A DNA stretch of 64,000 bases. Origin: Phyllostachys edulis. Taxonomy: Eukaryota; Streptophyta; Magnoliopsida; Poales; Poaceae. Both the position numbers and the translations under genes were made by a program. Of this stretch, positions 11,782-24,105 are shown one piece after another. The notes under the pieces were generated by a model that was not told the origin of the DNA, did no database searches, and saw only the letters and a program-made list of their open reading frames with translations. Location: NCBI GenBank assembly GCA_036346405.1, contig CM070546.1:94920955-94984954 (forward strand), written 5' to 3'. The first letter of the stretch is position 1; every line of letters starts with the position of its first letter.

Positions 11782-14700
11782 TGTTGAACCCGGGAGCGAA
11801 GGATCCCGAATTCTCTGTGTTCATACACTAGTCCAGGATTTCTAGTGTACACAGTTAAACAAAAGTGATAATCAAAACATATCACGCATTTTATTAATAA
11901 TTATTGAGTTTATTACAATCGGACTGAGGCCAAATAAAGTGAAACACAATGAAATAAAATAGTGGTAGTAGACCCAACGATTCGCCACGAGCAATCGTGC
12001 AGGGGAAGCGTGGCCTAAGCATCGATGTCCTCACCGTCTTGATAGAAGTCTTCTCTGAATAAAGATTATTCAGAAGAGTAAGCACTACCACTTTGTGCTT
12101 GCAAGTTACACCGTAAAATGATTGAATGCATGCATAAAGTGAGCAAAGGGTAATGGCGGGGTTTATTTGCATAAGACAAAGATTTTCAGTTTAAATACTC
12201 TTAGTAATTTTTCCAAGGCCATTTTAGAATAAGATCAAAATCATATTTCAAGATCTCAATGTCAAGTGTAGGATGAACCTCCATACACAAATGGTGAAGG
12301 ACTACCCCTTACACCAAAGCTTCGCCCAATCCCTTTTCATAAACCGGTGACAAGTCTTTTTAAACAAAACCAGAGACTAACTTTGAGTGGCTTCATTAAG
12401 CATGTCCATGACCGTGGACACGGCTATTGAATAGATTATTACTCTGCGAGTTGGTGCAAATTTACCCACAAGAGATAGTTTACTTATTATGTCGTCAATA
12501 CACGCTTAGTAGGCGTGCGACTAGCGACTATCACGAGGCCTTTACCTACACTATTTCAACATAATTATGCCCGCTAAGGTTTCAGAATCGAAGGCTTCGC
12601 ACCAACGACTACCCCTCTTGCGCCATGTGGGTATCATCAATAAGTCTTCACGACTCCCACATCTTTCCAAGACATAAGCATGGTGAGATAATATAGCTTA
12701 TTTGGCCAAGTCTGTCCCATTCCAGACTTGTGGTGGTACGAGTTTGGCTTAACATCCATGCCCGCAGACCGGTCCTTACATGGTAGGCGACTTCCAAAAC
12801 AAACCCTGGGTCTCAAACATTCGCTGTATTGAGCCCGTGCATGAACTTGCACCCACCAACAATCCAATTCACCCAAGTCTAAACCAATTTTATTTATTTT
12901 TCTTTTGTCAAGACATTTTCCAATCATCTATGGTAAAAACAATACCATAGATTCATTTTCAAAACATCTTTGTATTTTGGCAAAATTCCCCAAATCATCT
13001 TTTGGTCTAAGCAATGACTAAGCATAATTATCTTAATTATTTTACTAAGGTGACAAGGCATGGCATTCCAAACATCAATATTGGCTATACAAAGGAATTG
13101 GTATAACTAAGAATTAAAATAGGGATTAAAATAACTTGAATAAAAATATGCATGCAATAATAACTTTTAAAACAGAATTAATTAACTTTAAAATACTGGG
13201 ATCAAGATGGTCAAGAATGTAACTTGCCTTCGTTGAAGTCTTGAGATTCTAAACCCTCTGAAAGATCTACCTCTCTAATCGTCAAAGTCTATCTGAAAAA
13301 CGACAAATTCAAATGAAATTTAAATAAATCCAAAAGACAAATCAAACTAACTCCAAATGAAATAATTTTATTTTATTTAGTTAGATAATAATTTTCTAAG
13401 ATTTTAGCAATTTGAATCACTCAATTTGAAGTTGTGGTTCAAAAGATATGAATTTTACAAGTTTTAGTCTAAATTTGATATTAAAAGAATTTCTAAATTT
13501 AAATACAGATTCAAAATAGCTTCAAATTAAATAATTTTGGTTTAGTTAGCTAGCTAATGATTTTGTAAGAATTTAGAAATTTGCAACACCCAATTTGGAG
13601 ATTGGATGCAAAAGTTATGAATTTTAGAAGTTTAAACCTAAATCTGAAATTTAAATGAATTTCCCGATTTATTTTTCTAAAGGAAAATCCATTTATTGCG
13701 CAAGCTGGCGTCAGCCACAGTGTTTCGGGATTTAAAAGAATTTAAATTAATTTCTGACATGTGGGCCCCATGTGTCATAGACATGGCTTACGTGGACTAA
13801 GTCCACGGGACCTATGAACCTAGGGGTTGTGCCTCGTGGTGGGGTGAGGTGATGTGGCACCACGCAGTAGCCACGTCACCCGTGTTGATGTGGCGATGTG
13901 GTGGCAATGGCGTGGCGAACCACGCCACCGACAAGGCAAAGGTCGGCGGCGAAGCTCTTCGGCCGTTTCTCGTCATGGCGAGTCGTGTGGGTGATACCAA
14001 CAGAGAGAGGATGAGATGGGGGTCCTGATGCGCTACCTTGGGGCGGTGGAACTGGACGTTTTGATCGTCGGCGGCGAGGTTCGGCGGCGGCGTTGTGGTC
14101 GTCGACAAGGAAGAAGCTCCGGGTCTTGGGACGATGGATGGCGCGACGAGCCGCGATCTCAAGGCGGTCCCGTGAGGTGTGGGCGGTGGGGCTGAAAGGG
14201 ACGGTGGTGCCGGAATCGGAGAAGAAGTGGCTTCGCCGCCGTGAGAAACTCCAAAATTGGGGTGCTAGGAGGGAGGAGGAGGGCAATGGATGGTGGCGCC
14301 AGGTGTGGGGAGAAAGCGCCCGGCTCCTTTATATAGGGCGGGGAGGCGGAGCTACGTGTAGATCACGAAGTCGCCGCCGGGTCCGTGGCGGAATCAACGG
14401 AATCGTGGACGAAGAAGGAAAGGAATGGCGGGTTGGGTGCGATTCGACGCGCGATTTTAATGCGCTGATGATTCGGGATTAGATCGTGATTTCGCCGAGG
14501 ATGGAAAGGATTTGAAAACCAGCAATGGCGGTCACGGCGCGGAGATGGAAACTTGCGCGAGGGAGAAGGAGAGAGGTAGGGGACGACACTGCTCTCGTGG
14601 GCCCACCTGTCGTGAAAGAAAGAGAAGGAAAGAGAGAGCGTCGCGGCCGTCCGATCTTGATCCAACGGTCATGGTGAGGGGTAACGCGCAGCGGCGGGCC

Positions 14701-15033
14701 ATGCGTCGTCTTGGGGGTTTTGGGCCGCCAAATTCGCCCGAACAACTGTTTAGGGTTTTTCTTTGATTTTCTAATTGATTTAATTCAGATAATTCAAAGA
14801 GGCTTTAGAAAATAGCAAATAAATTCCAAAAATTCTAGAAAAATTCACAGAAATTCCTAGAATGATTTTGGACTTAAATAAAATAATTTCAACTTAAACT
14901 TGTTAATAGTTTTTGTATTTAACTTTGTTTTAGCTTTAAGGTTAATAATAAGAGCTTTAGAAAATTTCAGAAAATCCACCAAAATAAATAAGTTTTTAAA
15001 TTTTCTCAGAATTTGAATTTTTGGGTTGTTACA
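11782..15033 (-). repeat. Tekay-type solo LTR with TSD GCCTT
   Basis: 3252 bp. On the minus strand it starts TGTAACAACCC (right end, 15033) and ends CCCGGGTTCAACA (left end, 11782). The 5-bp target duplication GCCTT is perfect at 11777-11781 and 15034-15038. The GC-rich block at 13800-14720 contains several overlapping ORFs without recognisable homology. There is no internal region, so this is a solo LTR left by recombination. Confidence 0.88.
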
Positions 15034-15802
15034 GCCTTGCAATGGGTAATTGACATCATTTTGAAATGTTAAACTCATACTTCACTAAGTGAGTATGGAA
15101 TGTCTTTGTGAAAAGCTATGTCATGTATGTTGCCACATGTTGATGGCATGTGTTGCACTTATCAACAGGGTGGGAAAAGATTTAGACTGGGGAGAGTGGG
15201 AAGTGCTTTGTGAACTGGTGGAATGTGTGAGGGTGTTGTGTGAATCTTTATGACTTAGTGTAGTATTGGCAGTCTCACCCTGGTCAATTAAGGACTTAAC
15301 TTTGTGTGTCATTGAACTAAGCCATATTGTACTACTGCAAGCCTAGTATGGGATAGGCCTAGCTTAGTAAGTTACAGAGTCTTGACTTTGGCTACCTTGG
15401 GAGGTAGGTTAAGCACTTTTTGATGGGTGGAGCTGTGGACTCCTTTGAGTTGGGTCACATCTTTGGACGGTTCATTATTTCTAGGTCTAACGGTGTGCGT
15501 CAAGCCAATGAGCTAAGTGAAGTTTGGTGCTAGCTGCATGCACATCGGGAGAGTCAATTGTTGAGATGAAGTTTCTGAAAGGTTTTCTTTTGATTTACTC
15601 TGATGAAGTGATCGTATCTTGTGGGTAAAGTTGTACAACCTCTGCAGAGTGTTAAACAAACTTTCGAATAACCACATCCTTAGTCATGGACATGCTCGGT
15701 GATTTACCCGAATGGTAGATTTTATCAAAATAGTGTGGAAGGGAAGTTGTGTGAAAGAATTGATTTAAGTGTGTGAACTTTGTGAAAACTCTTGTTTACG
15801 TA

Positions 15803-15822
15803 TTGTTGTTGTTGTTGTTGTT
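15803..15822. repeat. (GTT)n microsatellite
   Basis: Six to seven GTT units within the truncated Tekay-type LTR. Confidence 0.9.
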
Positions 15823-15944
15823 TCAACTTGTGATTTTAATATATTATTCATATTCAATTACAAATATCGCTTATTGCAAAATAACCTTAGTAGACATATC
15901 CTTTGGAATAATTCATCATCTATACTTGCATTTTGTGGTATAAC

Positions 15945-17495
15945 TATTGGTGATATGCCCTAGAGGCAATCATAGAGATGATTGTATCATGTCTATGTTT
16001 ATGAGTTATAGAATAAATTTTATTATGTTCCTTGGATGAATTATCATTTATAAAGATTAACAAGTATGTGACTTGTTGGTGAAGCTCTTTAACTTATATG
16101 ATATCATTCTAAATGTATCCCTAGTCGGATGTCACTGGTCAGAACACTAGTGACTTATCGACCAACACATGTATTGATTGATGACCATGTTTCACTGGTT
16201 ATGGATATGGGGATATTGGATCAATAATGTGAACACATGTTAGAGAACATGATGTTGGATTGACCCACCTTGAGACACTATTGAGATTGTTATGATTTTA
16301 TGTATCATCAGTTGGTCTTAAGCAATGATGATGTATGATTCTTAGACCTGAGATCAGCATGGTTTCCTACATGTGTAATAGTACACTTAGGGGTTGTCAA
16401 ACGCTACTCCGTAACTGGGTAGTTATAGGTAGCTTTCGGGTATGCTATGAAACATACGGAGGGATGTGACTAGTCGGATATGGAATTTGCCCCTCCTAAT
16501 ATAACAGGAGAGATATCTCTAGACCCCTCGATGTGGTCGGATAAAACAAGTGCATGGTCGTGCCACTAGTCGTCGAAGAGTCGACCATATGAAGTTATCT
16601 GTCACTTGGTTGAGAAAGTATTGAACAATCCATGGATATACAAAATATCTCACCTGGAGTTCAACCAGATATCGTGAGGCAAAGGGAGAATATGCAAGCG
16701 AGTCGTTCGGTCAGGCCAGATCTGGCCGGTCGTATGGAGATACTGATCGATCAATGAATCGGTCTGGACATAATCACCAACTAATCGTAATGAGTTACGA
16801 ACTGGTTGTAACTAAATATGAACTGGTCATATGGAGATACGAGCTGGTCATAAGTGATAAGGATCTAGTCGCAGATCATACTGCATAAGGTTCGTCCGAT
16901 ATAATATTTATGTGTATTCGAGAATCGTTAAGTCCTGGTAGGAACCGCTAACGACTCATGGTTGAAAAAGAGTTTCTGAGTCACAACTGATTATGCATGA
17001 ATCTACAGGATCGCACACTTAACATGTTGGAACAAACGAGTTCAGATAGGATCCGTTGTGGGCTCTTTATAAGGGGATGCATGGGGCTGTGGGGACGTAC
17101 GTGAGTTGCTCCACCAAAATCCTAGCCGTCATCTTCTTGAAGACCCTACTGTGTGTTTTGGTACTAGCCCACCGGCGTACGGAGTTCCACCCCTGGACGT
17201 GTGGATACCATGGAAGCGTTGCTGCAGTTGCTGTTGTACTAGTCGTGGACGATCCACGACCTATGCAAGGAACATTATAGGTTGCTGGAGTTTACGATCG
17301 GTGCCAAGGACGTTGGACGATCGACTACGACCACTTCATCAACGCGCTCGACGTTGGATCAGGCAACTCCAACTCTTCTTCCGCTGCACTGCATGTTTAG
17401 TGGTAATGATCTATGATTTCTTGCTTGCATGGCTTCCTAGTTTACGTGGTAGAATTTTAATTTGTAAGCTAGTGTAGCCTATCTAAATCCCTACA
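15945..17495 (+). repeat. Copia-type solo LTR (Angela/RIRE1-like) with TSD ATAAC
   Basis: 1551 bp, starting TATTGGTGATATGCCCTAGA; the TATGCCCTAGAGGCAAT block is characteristic of Angela/RIRE1-type Copia LTRs. It ends CTACA. The duplication ATAAC is perfect at 15940-15944 and 17496-17500. A TATA box (TTTATAAGG) lies at about 17066. The ORF at 17106-17477 lies downstream of this TATA box within the LTR and is not a gene. The first dinucleotide is TA instead of TG, a single decay. Confidence 0.85.
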
Positions 17496-17844
17496 ATAAC
17501 TTGCTGAGTACTCTAGGTACTCACTCTTGCTATAAACAATGTTGCTCAGATGTTGAAGACTACATCAGTTCATTGCTTGTGAGCATATGGATGAGCTGCA
17601 CTAAAGTTATAATGTTTCCTTCCGTTGTAGTTTATTTGAGATACTCGCCTTCTGAGGCATTAATTGTAAGCTTCGACTATAAGGTCGCTACTCTGATAAT
17701 TATTGTTAATAGCATATTTCTTAGTTATCTTTACATATGGAATGGTATTTCAGCGATGTTGCCACTATGTGCACTAGCGTGGTACTGGACTAGTGCAGTA
17801 TACACAGAGGGTCTGTATTTGCATATTCGGGTCCCGACACCTCC

Positions 17845-18177
17845 CCCTTGGGCCACAACCGGTACCCCTACCCCATCAGCCCTATTCCCCTTCGACTTCT
17901 GGCACTTCCGCCACCCACCGCTCTTCCGCCGCCACTTCCTATCGTCGCTTTCCGTGGCCAGTGGCACCTCGCTGCCTAGCCACACCACCTCCGCTTCCCT
18001 CCCTTTGTCATCTCAGCTCCATCCAACCTAAATCCTCCATCGCCATCATCACCGGGCCGCCCGCAACCACTTCCCACCGTCCTCCTCCGAACTCGCAGCC
18101 GGCGGCGCCACTGCCGCCTCGCCACACCACCACCACTACCGCCCACTACTGGCCTGCCGCCTCCCACCCTCCCTCTA
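17845..18177. other. GC-rich probable host DNA between two LTR insertions
   Basis: 333 bp of C-rich sequence wedged between the end of the plus-oriented LTR block (17839, CCTCC at 17840-17844) and the start of the minus-oriented solo LTR (18178). The CTCTA at 18173-18177 is duplicated at 61584-61588, so this stretch was once contiguous with 61589 onward. It keeps open frames rich in Pro, Ser and Ala, but no domain is recognisable. It could be a 5' UTR, a low-complexity exon or another LTR's GC block. Confidence 0.5.
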
Positions 18178-18489
18178 TGTTGGGACCCAAATATGCAAAT
18201 CTGGACCCTCTGTATATAACGTACTAGTTCAGGATCACGCTAGTGCACACAATGTCAACATAAATGAATATCATTCCACACAAAGCGAATATAAGAATAA
18301 ACGACTAATTTGATTATTAAATAACGATTATGACCTTATGGTCGAGTTTAGACTTATTAAGCCACGCATGGCTAGCACAAAGTAAAGAGACGGCAGTGGA
18401 ACGGAAACAACTTCAGCGGGTACCCATCGACTTGCCACAGGCAACCGACTAGGATCAAGACCTAGCGATCACCCTCCACGTGGAACTCC

Positions 18490-20765
18490 TGTAACACCCT
18501 AGCCCAACATGAGCCTAGAATGCTACTAAATAAACATGATAACAAATTAAAACATAAGACATAGTACTAAATTTCGACAGAACCTCCTTTGTATAGTTAA
18601 CTATACCGGAAGTTCCAACAGTCACATATATCAAGACAATATTCTAACATCCAAAATTCATCAAAATCTTCAAAATATGCTAATAAGCTAAGGCATAAAC
18701 AAGGATCTCTAAAATATGCTACTCTCATTATTACAAATAATCCAATGCATAAAGCATAACCAATAATAAATCCTTAAACAGTTTGCTTATTACTAAGGTA
18801 CGATCTAAATGTTATTCAACTTAAAGAGGTGTGTAGTGTGTGAATCTAGGACAAGCCTACTCTATCCCATGCATGCCGTTCTTGCAAGTGGTACCTAAAA
18901 GCACAACAAAAAGCAAGAGTGAGCCCAAAAACTCAGCAAGTACAATACATGGCATCAACAGCATTCACAATTGTAATTCATCAATCATTATCCACAAAAC
19001 TATACACCAAAAATAATACATACTCATGCTATGCAATATGCTCAACATGCTCTTTAACTTTATCTTTCTCTTTTGCATTTTACCGGTAAAGCAGAGCGTG
19101 CATCCGTCGATGCACACCCATGCCTGTGCCATCTTGCATAGGGACCATTGCTCATACTCCACAAGTATGGGGACCTAAGCCCATGCTCCACGAGCATGGG
19201 GACCTTTAGCCCATCATAATCATGACGGGGACCTCAACAATTGCTTGGTCATCACATGACCAAGTCTTCAAAATTCCATCATGATGCATATGGAAGAAAT
19301 CTTAAATCATCATACTTTTGCATCCACAATCATATCGCGTATGAATAAACATATTCATACTACAAGCATTCATGAACGTTGATGAATATAAATTTCAAGC
19401 ATCTATGCATAGCATACATCTCATAACACTAGAAATCATGAGTATCAGCATTCATAAATATCTTGGTAACCAAGAACAACACATATACCCATAGTATTAG
19501 CAACCAATGTCAATCATTCATAATAATTCTATCCATCATGTTACTTGCCTTAATCACGTGAGAACGGAGGGTGTGAAGAGGGTGCTGCCCCCGGGACCAA
19601 TCCCCCACCTGAATATATATAAAAGCACGCTAAGACAATAATACTGGACCAATAACAAAACTAGAAGTATACCCGAATTCGCTATACTCTCTAGCGCAAT
19701 CCCCACTCAAAACCCTAAATCCACAACGCTTCCCCAATACCGAACAGTCACCCCTTGTTGTTCCAACAAAACATGCTAATAAAACATGCAGCACTAACTA
19801 GCTAATAACTCACATTTACTATTCAAACAATACTACAGCCAAACTAGTTAACTACTAATTAGCATTATTAGTTTAATGCTGGCACTAGCAGACAATCTGG
19901 AAAAGGCCTCACGGTTGCTGTGCATGCAATTCTAATTAACTAATACATGAGCACTATCTAGTTTCTCTCTCTCCCTTAATACTTCAATTAAATATTCATA
20001 GCTATAAACTAACCGATGCATGCCAACACTAATTCACTATTAAATTGATGCATGCACCATTAACTAGACAAATCATCTCTCTCCTTAATGCTCCAATTAA
20101 AGAAACGTGCAACACTACCAATTAAATAATGACATGCATGTAGCACTAATCATTGTCTCACCTTACTGTTCCCACAATTAATTAACTACCCAGTAGTAAC
20201 TTCCAGCACTAGAATATCTAGCCATGCACTTGCAATGCCACGTTGCATGCAAAAGTTGCATCATGAACTAGTCAAGCACAATAGTAGAAAGGATAAAACT
20301 AGTAAACTAATGCGCACTAGCTAATCGTAGCAGCGCAAGAAAGAAACGGGAAAAAAAACAAACTGAAGGCTTCCTCCTGTGCGGTCAGGAAAACAAAGCA
20401 GGTAGCCAGAGTTCCACGCGCAAGGACAAAGCGTAGTCGTTGCGCGGTGGCCGATAAACCATCGCCAAACGGCCAAGCGGCGAGGGCTTCATCGGCAGCG
20501 CAAGGTCAGTGCATGTGCCGCAGTAGCATAGCGGCAATGACGATAGCCTCCACGCTTCGGCGAGGTTAGCGAAGAAACTCTCAAGGCGCACGGAGGAACA
20601 AAAAATGGAAAAGACTGCTAGGGTTTTCTATAATCCACTCTTCCCACGATTCTTTTATTTCGGCACGAGCCAACTCTCCCTAAAACTCCAAATTATTCCG
20701 TTTTCACGTATCCCCTTACGTCTAATTACACATATACCCTTAAGGGTTAATTTCAGAATATTACA
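18490..20765 (-). repeat. 3' LTR of the truncated Tekay element
   Basis: 2276 bp. On the minus strand it starts TGTAATATTCTG (20765) and ends GGGCTAGGGTGTTACA (18490). It abuts a G-rich polypurine tract on its right. Its sequence is not closely similar to the longer Tekay-type LTRs elsewhere in the window. It holds AT-rich DNA and no gene. Confidence 0.85.
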
Positions 20766-20785
20766 TTCTACCCCCCTTAACAGAA
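20766..20785 (-). promoter_or_regulatory. Polypurine tract of the Tekay element
   Basis: Read on the minus strand, GTTAAGGGGGGTAGAA directly precedes the LTR start TGTAATA. The purine run and its position are those expected for plus-strand DNA priming. Confidence 0.7.
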
Positions 20786-20872
20786 TTTGACCCCAAATTC
20801 AACTTGCCGTTCTACTCATAGAACAACCACACTGAAATTAAACAACAAATCACACGTACCCGATGTGAACAA

Positions 20873-22101
20873 CTATGGATATTGCTCACGCATGCGAGAC
20901 TCCAACTCCCAAGTCGCCTCTCTCTCGGTCTGACGCGTCCACAGCACCTTGATGTAAACCAACATCTTGTGCCTCAGCACTCGTTCCGACCTCTCCAGAA
21001 TACGCACCGGACACGACTCAATTGTGTGGTCTTGCTCAATAGTCAACGGCTCCAATGAAATCTTATGCTCCGAGTCTCTCAAAAACTTTCTCAGCATAGA
21101 GACGTGAAACACATTGTGAACTCCGCGTATCGACTCAGGAAGGTCCAAGTGGTAAGCCAACTTCCCAATTCTTGCAATAATCGGGAACGGTCCAACGTAC
21201 CTCGGGCTAAGCTTCCCTTTAGTTCCAAACCAGACAATACCTTTGGTGGGAGACACTCTCAAGAGCACCTGATCACCCACCGTAAACTCCAAGTCACGCC
21301 TCCTCACATCTACATAGCTTTTCTGTCTGCTCTGAGCTGCTAGCAGATTCTACCTCACTAAAGCCACGCGTTCAACTATCTTTTGTACCCAATCCGGACC
21401 CAAGACTGCCTTCTCACCCACTTCTTCCCAACAAAGGGGTAACCTGCATTTATGCCCATACAAAACCTCGAACGGTGCGGCTTTAATACTTGAATGGTAG
21501 CTATTGTTATACGCAAATTCCGCTAAAGGCAACTGATCCTCCCAACTACTCTTCCAAGACAAAACACATGACCGCAACATGTCCTCCAAGGTCTGAATGG
21601 TGCGCTCTGACTGTCCATCGGTCTGTGGATGAAATGCTGCACTAAGACGGAGCTAGGTACCCAGTGCACTCTGCAAACTCTCTCAAAACTTGGAGATAAA
21701 CTTGGCATCTCTGTCGGAGATGATGGTCTTTGGCACATCATGCAATCTCACAATCTCACGCACATAGATAGGAGCCAAGTCGCTCGCTGAGTTGGTCGTG
21801 CAGATAGAAATAAAATGCGTTGATTTGCTGAATCAATCCACTATTGCCCAAACCGCATCCTTCCCTCACGGTGATCGAGGTAACGCAACCACAAAGTCCA
21901 TAGAGATATCATCCCAAGGCCATTGAGGGACCCCTAATGGCTGCAATAACCCTGCAGGACGCTTATGTTTTGCCTTCACTTGCTGACAGACCCCACATGA
22001 GGCTACATAATTAGCAATATCCACTTTCATTCTTTTCCACCAGAAGTTCTGCTTCAGATCACGGTACATCTTCGTCTCACCCGGATGAACAAAGATATCA
22101 C
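20873..22101 (-). pseudogene. Tekay integrase and chromodomain (3' part of pol)
   Basis: This segment encodes the integrase from the HHCC zinc-binding region (HPGETKMYRDLK, then CGVCQQVKAKH near 21980) through the catalytic core (DDISMDFVVALP; later HPQTDGQSERTIQ in a shifted frame near 21640) to the C-terminal domain. That domain holds the GKLSPRYVGPF and HLDLP...HNVFHVSMLRK motifs and a chromodomain-like end (VLWTRQTEREATWE). Stops and frameshifts occur near 21860, 21700 and 21350, and the final YP-stop-LF shows a nonsense codon two residues before the usual end. The N-terminal side is cut at 22101-22104 by a CACTA element. With the insert and one GGG copy left out, the zinc-finger reading frame is continuous at the joint. 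Confidence 0.85.
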
Positions 22102-22104
22102 GGG

Positions 22105-22300
22105 CACTACTACGTAAATGCTAATACTAGGCGCCGATCACGACGGTTCATCGAAACCGCCTCAGTATAAACACAATCTCAGACGGTTTTGTTTACCCAC
22201 CGTCTGTGTTATTCTCCGCGCTAAAAACCGTCTGTGAAGATGTCATATCACAGACGGTTTTTGTTAAAAACCGTCCGTGATAATTAACTCATCACAGACG
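22105..22300. repeat. Left subterminal repeat array (outer CACTA)
   Basis: Inverted and direct copies of a short motif with core ACAGACGGTTTT / AACCGTCTGTG. Arrays like this in CACTA elements are the binding sites of the second (TnpA-like) protein. This array is cleaner than the others in the window, with the CAGACGG core often intact. Confidence 0.75.
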
Positions 22301-22530
22301 TATATATAGCTCCGCCTCCCCGGCCAACAGATATAGTCTTCTTGATCTCCATCTCTGGCTTTCCGTGCCCGATTTGAGTACATCGTCTCACCTCACTGAG
22401 CCGGCCTGGTCCATTTCAGCTATATATTGTCGCCGAGGAGCTTGCCGTCGCCGCCTGCTCACCGACGACGACCAGCCGCGCTTGGACCTTCCCCGACTTT
22501 CATTGACACCTTCCTCGTGATCGAGGTGAG
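22301..22530 (+). promoter_or_regulatory. TATA box and non-coding first exon of TNP2 (outer CACTA)
   Basis: TATATATAG at 22301-22309 follows the repeat array. A C/G-rich leader then ends at a splice donor (CGAG then GTGAGATC, about 22525). The ATG lies about 420 bp further on at 22946. The nested copy shows the same arrangement (TATA near 23428, donor near 23681, ATG at 24106), which supports a spliced 5' UTR. Confidence 0.55.
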
Positions 22531-23072
22531 ATCTTGAAGCATAAGCATCCTTTAATTTGAGTAGTTTCAGCGTTTACGCCAAATCGCTAGTTTCAGCGCC
22601 TCCATGGGACATCACCGTCGATTCGCCTCGAAGTAGACCTTAGGCCGAGCCACGACTATATAGCAATGCGATGTCACCCTAAGCCCAGCTTTGAGCTTCA
22701 AATTAATCCTCTGCTTTTTAATCATTTAGTTAATAAACTAACGAGTCTATGACATGTGGGACCGCCATAGATTTTATAAATAAAATCATGAAATAAAAAA
22801 TGAGTCAGCGACAAGTAGGGCCCACATGTAAGTTAATAAAATCGAGAAAAATGTAAAAATGAAAAAATCGTAATTAAGCCTCGAAAATACGCTTTGAAAG
22901 TCATCACCCTTTTATTTATTTTCGGGTTTTCAATACGAACCGTGTGATGGACCGGAGTGGATGTACACCGAGAACCGTGTGAGTGAAGAGTACATTAATG
23001 GCGTGTTCGCTTTTACAAGAGCCGCTGAGGAGGATATGTTGAATAAGGGGCGGAATATATGTACCGTCCATA

Positions 23073-23425
23073 CACTACTACGTAAATGCTATCTCGACGC
23101 CTTTGATCACGCACGGTTCATCGAAACCGCTCAGATAAACTTCTAATCTCGACGGTTTTTGTTACCCACCGCATGTTGTTATTCTCGCGCTAAAAACCGC
23201 TCAGAAGATGTCACATCACGCAGCGGTTCATGTTTGGAACCGTCAGGATACTTCACGCACGGTTCCAAACATGAACCGTCGTGATATTACACAATATCAC
23301 GAGCGGTTTGTTTTAGAACCGTCAGTGATACTTCACGACGGTTCCAAACATGAACCGTCTCGTGATATTGCCCAATATCACGAGCGGGTTTGTTAAAACC
23401 GTCCGTGATAATTAACTCACCACGA
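23073..23425. repeat. Left subterminal repeat array (nested CACTA)
   Basis: The same type of array as at 22105, but the core is variable (CACGAGCGG, CACGCACGG, CACGACGG instead of CACAGACGG). Units form inverted pairs around AAACATGAACCGT and AACAAACCG. Confidence 0.7.
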
Positions 23426-24105
23426 TGTATATATATAGCTCCGCCTCCCGGCCAAAACAGATATAGTCTTCTTGATCTCCATATCTCTAGGCGCCACGAT
23501 AGGTCCATCGCCGTTGCGTGCTTGCTTGAGTACATCGCCTCACCTCACCGAGCCGGCTGGTCCATTTCGGTTGTATATTGTCGCCGAGGAGCTTGCCGCC
23601 GTCGCCTCTGCTCACCGATCGACGACCCACCCAGCGCCTTTGACCTTCCCGACTTTCATTGACACCTTCCTCGTGATCGAGGTGAGATCTCAAGCATAAG
23701 CATCCTTTAATTTGAGTAGTTTGAGCGTTTACGCCAAATCGCTAGTTTCAGCGCCCATGGGACATCGTCTGTCGGTTCGCCTCAAAGCGAGACCTTAGGG
23801 CCGAGAGCCACGACTATATAGCAATGCGATGTCACCCCTAAGCCCGCTTTGAGCTTCAAATTAATTAATCCTACTGCTTTTAATCATTTAGTTAATAACT
23901 AACGAGTCTATGACATGTGGGATCGCCATAGATTTTATAAATAAAATCATGAAATAAAAATGAGTCACCGACAAGTAGGGCCCACATGTAAGTTAATAAA
24001 ATCCAAAAATGTAAAAATGAAAAAATCATAATTAAGCCTCGTAAAATACGCTTTGAAAGTCATCACCCTTTTATTTATTTTCGGGGTTTTCAATACGAAC
24101 CGTGT

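Larger units (their letters stand above)
10746..17839 (+). repeat. 5'-truncated Tekay-type LTR, split by two solo LTRs
   Basis: Three pieces form one LTR: 10746-11781, 15039-15944 and 17501-17839. The first piece matches the LTR at 6722-10745 from its middle onward, at about GTCCACCATGAGCC, so roughly the first 1.7 kb is missing. The last piece holds GAGTACTCTAGGTACTC and ends GGGTCCCGACA. It is clearly diverged from the upstream LTR (roughly 70% by eye over the last 60 bp), so the two may not be partners of one element. Confidence 0.7.

Noticed and set aside
13812..14745. ORFs on both strands in the GC block of the solo LTR
   Set aside because: Same reason: low-complexity GC block inside an LTR with a perfect TSD.
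17106..17477. 123-codon ORF
   Set aside because: Lies wholly within the Copia solo LTR, after its TATA box, and has no recognisable domain.
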